Source of the DNA: VXYL01 sp965200375
GTDB lineage: Bacteria > Pseudomonadota > Gammaproteobacteria > Pseudomonadales > Azotimanducaceae
Direction of reading: 5' to 3'
Assembly: GCA_965200375.1 (NCBI GenBank)
Contig: OZ241353.1
Span: 62,001 to 126,000 of the forward strand
DNA length: 64,000 bases
Every line of letters starts with the position of its first letter. The stretch's first letter is position 1. Position numbers and translations under genes: made by a program. The notes under the pieces are model-generated. The model had not been told where the DNA came from, did no database searches, and saw only the letters and a program-made list of their open reading frames with translations. Shown here in pieces: positions 52,965 to 60,219 of this stretch.

Positions 52965-53085
52965 ACATCATCTACAAGGAATCGGAGCAGGTGACTGGCG
53001 GCTTCACGAGCGCCCATGGGGAACTGGTCGATAGGACTTGGCAGGAGGGGCAAGAACGACCTACCCTGTCAACTGCCGGCCGTAC
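52941..53085 (+). pseudogene. fragment of the small HEPN-partner gene
   Basis: Resembles 47861-48015 within the 99-residue partner gene: PIVDVNIIYKESEQVTG, SAHGELVDRTWQEG are readable in one frame. Start and end of the gene are missing. Its left end forms the stop of the DprA-like gene, and its right end reaches the nuoN stop region. Confidence 0.75.
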
Positions 53086-53112
53086 TCGCCCTTGGCGACA
53101 TGGGCGGGCGGT

Positions 53113-54552
53113 TCACAGCCCGCTCAACCCCCGCAACAGATCCACCAACGGCGCGGGATACACCCCGAGCACGACAACGCCTATGCCAAGCGCCACCGCC
53201 GCGAAGGTCGCCTCCCACGCCGCCGGGCGCGGGCCTTCCTGCTCTGCTCCCTCGCGCTTCGTCATCGCAAACACGATGCGCAGGTAGTAGTACACGCCGA
53301 TGGCGCTGCCGACGACGAGGGCCCACACAAGCGTCCAGGCAGCCCCCTCCACCCCCGCGTACACAACGTAGAACTTGGCGATGAAGCCCACCGTGAGGGG
53401 GATGCCTGCCAGCGACAGCGCCGCCGCGGCCAGCACCGCGGCGAGCAGCGGGCGACGCCAGAACAAGCCTTCGCAAGCCTCTACCTGCTCCGCTTCCGCG
53501 TCGGCGCCGGAGAGCACCGCGATCACGCCGAAGGCGGCCAGCGTCATCAGGAAGTAGGCCACCAGATACACGAGGCTCGTCTCCACGCCCAGGGCCAGGT
53601 CGCCGCCCGGGCTCGCGGCCACCAAGAGCGCGATCAGCAGATAGCCGAGGTGGGCGATGGAGGAGTACGCCAACAGGCGCTTCAGGTTGGTCTGCAAGAG
53701 GGCCAGCAGGTTGCCGCCGATCATCGAGAGCACGGCGACTACCACCACCGCCGTGCGCAGCGCTTCGGCGGCGAGCAGCCCCGAGTCCACGGCGTAGCGC
53801 AGCAGCACCGCGAACACCGCGCCCTTGGAGACCGTGGCCACGAAGCCGGTCACCGGCGCCGGGGCGCCCTGGTAGACGTCCGGCGTCCACATGTGGAAGG
53901 GTACCAGGGACAGCTTGAAGAAGACGCCGGCGAGCAGCAGCGCTTGGCCGAGGGCCAGAAGGTCCCGGTCGTTCGCGCCGAGAGCGCCGCCGTCGAAGGC
54001 GAACGCCAAGGTGCCGGTCGCCGCGTAGACCAGCGCCATGCCGAACAGCATCGTGCTCGACGCCGCGCCGGAGAGCACGAGGTACTTCAGCGCCGCTTCC
54101 AGCGGCGGCCGGCTGTGCTCCGGGTACGCGATCATCGCGTAGAGGGAAACCGAGAGCACCTCCAGGCCGAGCAGCAGGCCGGCGAAGTTCGCCGCGCTCG
54201 CGGTGGTCGCCGCGCCGAGCACGGCAATCACCAGCAGGATGTAGAACTCCTGGCGGTGCGCGGCGCGAGGCGCCAGGTAGCGAAAGGCCAAGACGGCCGT
54301 GGCCACGCCGGCCAGCGCGAACAGCACCAGAAAGAACAGCGCGTAGCCGTCCACGCGCAGCATGCCGTCCACCAGCACCGGCCCGGCCGCTGCCGCGAAC
54401 GGTGCCGCCGCGGCGGACGCCAGCAGCACCGCCAAGGCGCCGCTGAAGGCGATGGCCTCCGAACGCAGCCAGGCCACCAGCAGCAACAGCAGCACGGTGC
54501 CGCCGGCGAGCACGAAGAACGGCAACAGGGCCTGGGCTTGCAGCGCCGTCAC
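53113..54552 (-). CDS. nuoN: NADH-quinone oxidoreductase subunit N
   Basis: A 479-residue membrane protein with about 14 hydrophobic segments, a proton-pumping antiporter-like subunit of complex I. Family marks are LLGLEVLSVSLYAMIAY with the conserved Glu, FFKLSLVPFHMWTPDVYQGAP with the key Lys, and LLAYSSIAHLGYLLI. GTG 54552 overlaps the nuoM stop as GTGA. It is the last gene of the block. Several pieces of it are repeated at 46811-47018 and 48205-48283. Confidence 0.94.
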   Translation of the reverse strand: MTALQAQALLPFFVLAGGTVLLLLLVAWLRSEAIAFSGALAVLLASAAAAPFAAAAGPVLVDGMLRVDGYALFFLVLFALAGVATAVLAFRYLAPRAAHRQEFYILLVIAVLGAATTASAANFAGLLLGLEVLSVSLYAMIAYPEHSRPPLEAALKYLVLSGAASSTMLFGMALVYAATGTLAFAFDGGALGANDRDLLALGQALLLAGVFFKLSLVPFHMWTPDVYQGAPAPVTGFVATVSKGAVFAVLLRYAVDSGLLAAEALRTAVVVVAVLSMIGGNLLALLQTNLKRLLAYSSIAHLGYLLIALLVAASPGGDLALGVETSLVYLVAYFLMTLAAFGVIAVLSGADAEAEQVEACEGLFWRRPLLAAVLAAAALSLAGIPLTVGFIAKFYVVYAGVEGAAWTLVWALVVGSAIGVYYYLRIVFAMTKREGAEQEGPRPAAWEATFAAVALGIGVVVLGVYPAPLVDLLRGLSGL

Positions 54553-56009
54553 GGGAGCACGCCCAGCGCGGCGATGGTGGCGGCGGACATGTCGAGCACC
54601 GGCTGCGGGTACACGCCAACCCACACCAGGCCGGCCATCATCGCCGCCATCACGCTCATCTCCCGCAAGCCGAAGTCCGGCATGGCGGCCACCTGCGGGT
54701 TCGGTTCGCCCTGGAACGAGCACTGCATCAGATACAGGCCGTACACCGCGGCGACGACGATGCCGATGGTGGCCGCCACGGTCAGCGGCACGCTCGCCTG
54801 GAAGGCACCCAAGAGCGCCAGGAACTCGCCGACGAAGTTGCCAAGCCCCGGCATGCCCACGGACGCCACCACGAAGAACAGCGTCGTCACGCCCATGCGC
54901 GGGGCGTACGTCCACAGCCCGCCCATGCGCGACATCTCCCGGGTGTGCAGCCGCTGCTGGATGGCGCCGGCCATCATGAACAGCGCCGCGGTGGAGAACC
55001 CGTGGGCGATCATGGTCACGATGGCGCCCTGCATGCCCTGCTCGTTGAAGGCGTAGACGCCGAGCAGCACGAAGCCCATGTGGGCAATCGAGCTGTAGGC
55101 CACCAGGCGCTTGAAGTCCGACTGGCTGAAGGCCATCGCGCCGCCGTAGAGGATGCTGGCGGCGCCCAGCAGCATCGCCCACCAGGCGAAGTCCCGGGAT
55201 GCCTCCGGGAACAGCGGCACGGCGAAGCGGATGAGGCCGTAGGCGCCGGTCTTGAGCAGGATGCCGGCCAGAATCACGCTGCCAGCGGTGGGCGCCTGGG
55301 TGTGGGCGTCCGGCAGCCAGGTGTGGACCGGCACCGACGGCAGCTTGGTGGCGAAGGCGACGAAGAAGCCGAGCATCAGCCACATGCGCAGCTCCGGCGC
55401 AATGTCCGCGGCCAGAAGCTCCCGATAGCCGAAGGTCACCGTGCCGCTGCTGCCGTAGTGGAACAGCACCAGGGCCAGGATCGCCAGCAGCATCACCAGG
55501 CCGCTCGCCTGGGTGAACAGGAAGAACTTCATGGCGGCGTAGCCCTTGTTCTCGTGCCCCCAGATGGCGATCAGGAAGTACATGGGAATCAGCATCACTT
55601 CCCAGAAGAAGAAGAACAGGAACAGGTCCAGCGCCGTGAACACCCCGACCACGCCGGCCATCACCCACAGAATGTTGAACTGGAAGAAACCCTTGCCGGT
55701 CTCTATCTCGCCCCAGGACGAAACCACGGCAACGATGCCGAGGAACATCGTCAGCGCCACCATCAGGAGGCTCAAGCCGTCCAGCTCCAGGATCACGGCG
55801 ATGCCGAAGCGCGGAATCCACTCGATGGCCTGGGCCGCGTAGAGGCCGTTCGCATCCGCCCCGCCCTGCCACAGCGCCCCGGTCCAGGCGAGGCCAACGC
55901 CGAAGGCGGCGAGGCTCACCCAGCGCGGCGCCTTGCCCCCGGCCAGGCGCTCGGCCGCCCAGGCGACGACGCCGGCCGCCAGCAGGCCGAGAATCGCGCC
56001 GAGAATCAC
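54549..56009 (-). CDS. nuoM: NADH-quinone oxidoreductase subunit M
   Basis: A 486-residue antiporter-like membrane subunit. FFFFFFWEVMLIPMYFLIAIWG holds the conserved Glu, KLPSVPVHTWLPDAHTQAPTAGSVILAG the central motif with Lys, and LVAYSSIAHMGFVLLG the later helix. GTG 56009 overlaps the nuoL stop (GTGA) and gives the usual N-terminus (ILGAILGLL). Internal and 3' pieces are duplicated at 48320-48857. Confidence 0.95.
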   Translation of the reverse strand: MILGAILGLLAAGVVAWAAERLAGGKAPRWVSLAAFGVGLAWTGALWQGGADANGLYAAQAIEWIPRFGIAVILELDGLSLLMVALTMFLGIVAVVSSWGEIETGKGFFQFNILWVMAGVVGVFTALDLFLFFFFWEVMLIPMYFLIAIWGHENKGYAAMKFFLFTQASGLVMLLAILALVLFHYGSSGTVTFGYRELLAADIAPELRMWLMLGFFVAFATKLPSVPVHTWLPDAHTQAPTAGSVILAGILLKTGAYGLIRFAVPLFPEASRDFAWWAMLLGAASILYGGAMAFSQSDFKRLVAYSSIAHMGFVLLGVYAFNEQGMQGAIVTMIAHGFSTAALFMMAGAIQQRLHTREMSRMGGLWTYAPRMGVTTLFFVVASVGMPGLGNFVGEFLALLGAFQASVPLTVAATIGIVVAAVYGLYLMQCSFQGEPNPQVAAMPDFGLREMSVMAAMMAGLVWVGVYPQPVLDMSAATIAALGVLP

Positions 56010-57859
56010 GCCAGCACCACGATCAGGAACAGCAGCGCCAGCCCCAGCGCCATGTTGGCCGCGTACCAGCGCAGGCGCCCGGTCTGCAGCAGCGCACCAA
56101 CGTGATGGAAGCCGCGCACGATGGCCACGACGATCCGGTACAGGAAGTCCACGACGTCGTTCCTGTTCGTCCGCGCCACGGCGACGAAGGGCCGCACCAC
56201 GGCGCGGTCGTAGATCCAGTCGAAGGCCCAGCCGCTGGCGAAGAACCGCCGCAGCCCAGCGCCGATGCGGGATTCCACGAAGCCGCGCAGGTCCACGCGG
56301 CCGCCGAACACCAGCCAGCCGACGCCGATGGCGACCAGCGGCACCAGCGTGGTGGCGAGCGCCACGGGCTCGAAGTGGGAGAAGGCCTCGACGCCGCCGA
56401 GCAGACCGTCGAGCACGCCGATGCCGAACCAGCCGCCGCCGAGCGACAGCGCCGCCAGCACCGCCAGCGGCAGCCACATGTTGGCCCGGCTGTCGCCGCG
56501 CGGCGACGCCTTCGCCTCGCCCCAGAAGGCGATCACCATCATGCGCGTGGTGTAGAGCGCGGTCAGAGCGGCTGCCAGCAGGCCTCCGCCCCAGAACATC
56601 CAGCCGAAGCCGCCGTGGCCGTAGGCGGCGAGCAGAATGGCGTCCTTGCTGAAGAAGCCGGAGGTGAAGGGAAACGCCACCAGGCCCAGGGAGCCGACCA
56701 GCATCGCCCAGAACGGCACCGGCAGCTTCTTGCGCAAGCCGCCCATCTTGAAGATGTCCTGTTCGTGGTGCAGGGCCAGAATCACCGAGCCGGCGGCCAG
56801 AAACAGCAGCGCCTTGAAGAAGGCGTGGGTCATCAGGTGGAAGACGGCCGCGGACCAGGCGCCGACGCCGAGGGCCATGAACATGTAGCCGATCTGGCTC
56901 ATCGTCGAATACGCCAGAATGCGCTTGATGTCGTTCTGCGCCAGCGCCGCGCAGGAGGCGACGAACAGCGTGGCGAGGCCCACCACCGCCACCGCCAGCT
57001 GGGCGCTCGGCGACGCCAGATACAGCCCCTGCATCCGGGCGATCAGATAGACGCCGGCGGTCACCATGGTGGCGGCGTGGATCAGCGCCGACACCGGCGT
57101 CGGCCCGGCCATCGCGTCCGGCAGCCACGTTTGCAGCGGCAGCTGGGCGGATTTGCCCACCGCGCCGCCGAGCAGCAGCAGGCAGATGGCGGTCGCCATG
57201 CCGGGAGACAGCGCCGCGGCTTCGCCGAGGGCGGCCTGGATTTCCAACGTCCCAACCTGCCAGAACAGCAGGAACAAGCCGAGCGCGAAGGCGGTGTCGC
57301 CCACCCGGGTCACCACGAACGCCTTGCGGGCCGCAAGGCCGTTGGCGGGGTCCCGGTGGTAGAAGCCGATCAGCAGGTAGCTGCAAAGCCCCACGCCCTC
57401 CCAGCCGAGGAACAGCACCAGCAGGCTGTCGCCGAGCACCAGCATCAGCATCGCGAACACGAACAGGTTCATGTAGGCGAAGAAGCGGCTGTAGCCCTCG
57501 GGTTCCTCGTGGTCCTGCCACATGTAGCCGGTGGCGTACACGTGGATGAGGAAGCCGACGCCGGTGACGACGCCCACCATCACCAGCGACAGGGCATCCA
57601 GGTAGAGGACGATCTCCGGCTGGAAGGCGCCCACCGCCATCCAGGTCCACAGCGGCAGCTCGAAGGCCGCCTGGCCACTCGCCAGAAAGGCGTTGCCGAC
57701 GAACAGCGCCACCAGCGCCGCTGCGCCAACCGTGCCGGCGCCGATCGCCGCCACCAGCTTGTCCGGCAGCCGTCCCTCGGTGGCGAACAGCACCAGGAAG
57801 CCGCCGAGGGGCAGCGCCGGCACCAGCCACAAGAGCGTCATCGTCTCCGGCGCACTCAC
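56006..57859 (-). CDS. nuoL: NADH-quinone oxidoreductase subunit L
   Basis: A 617-residue membrane subunit, the longest antiporter-like one, with the C-terminal lateral helix. Blocks are LFLGWEGVGLCSYLLIGFYH with the conserved Glu, VGKSAQLPLQTWLPDAMAGPTPVSALIHAATMV with Lys, and LAYSTMSQIGYMFMALG. GTG 57859 overlaps the nuoK stop (GTGA); ATG 57841 is an alternative six codons later. A copy of about 120 bases of it appears at 47028-47145. Confidence 0.95.
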   Translation of the reverse strand: MSAPETMTLLWLVPALPLGGFLVLFATEGRLPDKLVAAIGAGTVGAAALVALFVGNAFLASGQAAFELPLWTWMAVGAFQPEIVLYLDALSLVMVGVVTGVGFLIHVYATGYMWQDHEEPEGYSRFFAYMNLFVFAMLMLVLGDSLLVLFLGWEGVGLCSYLLIGFYHRDPANGLAARKAFVVTRVGDTAFALGLFLLFWQVGTLEIQAALGEAAALSPGMATAICLLLLGGAVGKSAQLPLQTWLPDAMAGPTPVSALIHAATMVTAGVYLIARMQGLYLASPSAQLAVAVVGLATLFVASCAALAQNDIKRILAYSTMSQIGYMFMALGVGAWSAAVFHLMTHAFFKALLFLAAGSVILALHHEQDIFKMGGLRKKLPVPFWAMLVGSLGLVAFPFTSGFFSKDAILLAAYGHGGFGWMFWGGGLLAAALTALYTTRMMVIAFWGEAKASPRGDSRANMWLPLAVLAALSLGGGWFGIGVLDGLLGGVEAFSHFEPVALATTLVPLVAIGVGWLVFGGRVDLRGFVESRIGAGLRRFFASGWAFDWIYDRAVVRPFVAVARTNRNDVVDFLYRIVVAIVRGFHHVGALLQTGRLRWYAANMALGLALLFLIVVLA

Positions 57860-58167
57860 CCGCTCATCTCGCTGGCGACGTCCACGTCCAGCGTCTCGAA
57901 GCGCCGCGACAGCTGCAGCACCAGCCCCAGCGCCACCGCTACTTCCGCCGCCGCCAAGGCCAGGATCAGCATGAACATGATCTGGCCGTCCGGCGCGCCC
58001 CACCTGGCGCCGGCGGCGATGAAGGCGAGGCCGGCGGCGTTCATCATCACTTCCAGCGACATCAGCAGGAACATGACGTTGCGCCGCACCAGGACCCCCG
58101 CCAGCCCCATCAGGAACAGCACGCCGGCCAGCGCCAGCACATGCTCGAGGGGAACGACGACCGCCAC
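57856..58167 (-). CDS. nuoK: NADH-quinone oxidoreductase subunit K
   Basis: A 103-residue membrane protein with three helices, matching NuoK in size. The two conserved buried glutamates are in SLEVMMNAAGLAF and AAAEVAVALGLVLQL. GTG 58167 lies two bases after the nuoJ stop; no ATG fits the N-terminus. It forms part of the proton path between the NuoH and NuoN modules. Confidence 0.94.
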   Translation of the reverse strand: MAVVVPLEHVLALAGVLFLMGLAGVLVRRNVMFLLMSLEVMMNAAGLAFIAAGARWGAPDGQIMFMLILALAAAEVAVALGLVLQLSRRFETLDVDVASEMSG

Positions 58168-58169
58168 GG

Positions 58170-58697
58170 TCAGCCTTGGTCCGGATCGCCCTGCCGCCGC
58201 TCCTCCAGATAGCGCCGCCCCAGGTGGTAGGCGCCTACCAGCGCGGCGAGGAGCAGAAAGCCGGCGAGTTCCACGGCCAGGAGGTACGGCCCGAACAGCG
58301 CCCCGCCCACGGCCCGCGGGCCCACCAGCTCGCCCTTGGTGTTGGCGGTGGACCCGAACAGCACGTTGACCATCACGCCGAGCAGCACGAAGGCGAGGAT
58401 GCCCGGCAGCACCCACATGCCGGGCTTCAGCCAGCGCCGCTCGCGCAGCACCGACGAGCGGCCGAGATTCAGCATCATCACCACGAACAGGAACAGCACC
58501 ACGATGGCGCCGGCGTACACCACCACTTCCAGCGCCGCCGCGAACGGCGCGCCGAGGACGAAGAAGACGACCGCCACCGCAAGCAGCGAGACCACCAGGT
58601 ACACCAGCGCCCGGGAGGCGTTGGCGTGGACCACGACGCCGAAGGTGGCCACCACGGCCACCAGCGCCGGCAGCCAGAACACCAGGAGATTGCTCAA
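58170..58697 (-). CDS. nuoJ: NADH-quinone oxidoreductase subunit J
   Basis: A 175-residue membrane subunit with five helices; VVYAGAIVVLFLFVVMMLNL is the hallmark stretch with the conserved Tyr. The C-terminus is polar (LEERRQGDPDQG). The start is a TTG at 58697 that overlaps the nuoI stop (TTGA); the residues SNLLVFWLPAL follow, a normal NuoJ N-terminus, and no ATG lies nearby. Confidence 0.92.
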   Translation of the reverse strand: MSNLLVFWLPALVAVVATFGVVVHANASRALVYLVVSLLAVAVVFFVLGAPFAAALEVVVYAGAIVVLFLFVVMMLNLGRSSVLRERRWLKPGMWVLPGILAFVLLGVMVNVLFGSTANTKGELVGPRAVGGALFGPYLLAVELAGFLLLAALVGAYHLGRRYLEERRQGDPDQG

Positions 58698-59212
58698 GGC
58701 AGCAGGCTCCGCACGTCCGTCGGCGGCGCTTCCCGCTGCGCCTCGCCCTTGGCCTTGCCGGCGATGGTCTTGCCGGCGACCTGCCAGAAGCTGTAGTCCG
58801 GATACTTGCCGGGACCGTCGATCAGCAGGTGTTCCTTCTCGTAGACCATGTTGGTGCGGTCGAACTCGCACAGCTCGAAATCGGGCGTCAGCTGGATCGA
58901 GTAGGTGGGGCAGGCCTCCTCGCACAGCCCGCACATGATGCAGCGGGAGAAGTTGATGCGGAAGAACTCCGGATACCAGCGCCCGTCTTCCTCGCGCTCC
59001 GTCTTCTGCAGGGCGATGCAGTCCACCGGACACGCCACCGCGCACAGGTTGCAGGCCACGCAGCGCTCCTCGCCGTCCGGGTCCCGGGTGAGCACGATGC
59101 GGCCCCGGTAGCGCGGCGCCTGGTACGGCATCTCCTCCGGGTACTGCACCGTCTCGTTGCGCATGAAGGTGTGCCGGAACACCGTCCACAACGTTCGCAG
59201 CTGGCTGATCAC
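58694..59212 (-). CDS. nuoI: NADH-quinone oxidoreductase subunit I
   Basis: A 172-residue ferredoxin-like subunit carrying two [4Fe-4S] clusters, CVACNLCAVACPVDCI and CIMCGLCEEACP, in the peripheral arm close to the membrane. GRIVLTRDPDGEERCVAC is the usual lead-in. GTG 59212 lies one base after the nuoH stop. Overlap with nuoJ is by TTGA. Confidence 0.95.
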   Translation of the reverse strand: MISQLRTLWTVFRHTFMRNETVQYPEEMPYQAPRYRGRIVLTRDPDGEERCVACNLCAVACPVDCIALQKTEREEDGRWYPEFFRINFSRCIMCGLCEEACPTYSIQLTPDFELCEFDRTNMVYEKEHLLIDGPGKYPDYSFWQVAGKTIAGKAKGEAQREAPPTDVRSLLP

Positions 59213-59213
59213 C

Positions 59214-60218
59214 TCAGAACCCCCAAGTCCGCCAAGCCACCAAGGCGCCGGTGGCCAAGAGGTTCAGCAACGTCAGCGGCAGCAGGATCTTCCACCCCAG
59301 GCTCATCAGCTGATCGTAGCGCGGCCGAGGTATGGCCGCCCGCAGCAGCACGAACAGGTGGATGAAGAACGCCACCTTGACGCCGAACCAGAAGAGGCCG
59401 GCGAAGGTCTCGCCGATCACCGGCGACAGGAAGTCCAGGAAGCCCGGCACCAGCCAGCCGCCGAAGAACAGCAGCACGATGAGGCAAGACGTCGCGATCA
59501 TGGCCACGTACTCGCCGCACATGAGCAGCGCGAACTTCATGCCCGAGTACTCGGTGTGGAAGCCGGCCGTGAGTTCATGCTCGGCTTCCGGCAGATCGAA
59601 AGGCAGGCGGTGGGACTCCGCAAGCCCCGCGATCAGGAAGATCACGAAGCCGACGCACTGGGGCAGGATGAACCACAGTTCCCGCTGCTGCTCGACGATG
59701 TCCACCAGGCTGAAGGAACCGGCGTGGATCACCACGCCCATGATCGAAAGCCCCATGAACACTTCGTAGGTGACCATCTGCGCCCCCGCCCGCAGGCTGC
59801 CGAGCAGCGCGTACTTGTTGTTGCTGGCGAAGCCGCCGAGCAGCACGCCGTACACCGCCAGCGAGGACATCGCCAGAAACCACAAGAGCGCGATGTTCAC
59901 GTCCACGATGTGCAGCGCCGGCGCGAACGGAACGACGCCCAGCACCAGCAGCATCGACGCGCAGACGATCACCGGCGCGGCCACGAACAGCGCCCGGTCC
60001 CCGAAGGGCGGCACCCAGTCGTCCTTGGTGACGAACTTGATGCCGTCCGCCACCCCCTGCAAGACGCCGAACCAGCCCACCCGATTGGGGCCGCGCCGGT
60101 CCTGCCACCAGCCGAGCAGGCGGCGTTCCCACCACTGCAGGAACATCACCGCCAAGAGCGTGCCGGCCGCCACCGGCAGCACCAGCACGTAGCTCCAGTT
60201 GATGTCGAAGCCGAACAC
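59214..60218 (-). CDS. nuoH: NADH-quinone oxidoreductase subunit H
   Basis: A 334-residue membrane subunit with eight or so helices that lines the quinone chamber. Diagnostic are WWERRLLGWWQDRRGPNRVG, QGVADGIKFVTKDD, AGLAESHRLPFDLPEAEHELTAGFHTEYSG and RAAIPRPRYDQLM. GTG 60218 lies one base after the nuoG stop. The first residues MFGFDINWSY fit the family. Confidence 0.95.
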   Translation of the reverse strand: MFGFDINWSYVLVLPVAAGTLLAVMFLQWWERRLLGWWQDRRGPNRVGWFGVLQGVADGIKFVTKDDWVPPFGDRALFVAAPVIVCASMLLVLGVVPFAPALHIVDVNIALLWFLAMSSLAVYGVLLGGFASNNKYALLGSLRAGAQMVTYEVFMGLSIMGVVIHAGSFSLVDIVEQQRELWFILPQCVGFVIFLIAGLAESHRLPFDLPEAEHELTAGFHTEYSGMKFALLMCGEYVAMIATSCLIVLLFFGGWLVPGFLDFLSPVIGETFAGLFWFGVKVAFFIHLFVLLRAAIPRPRYDQLMSLGWKILLPLTLLNLLATGALVAWRTWGF

Positions 60219-60219
60219 G

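Noticed and set aside
46800..53112. Integrative element with its own integrase
   Set aside because: No tyrosine or serine recombinase gene and no tRNA target could be found; only short shared edges.
53038..58369. Long plus-strand open frames opposite nuoN-nuoK
   Set aside because: Gln/His/Arg-rich mirror translations without motifs.
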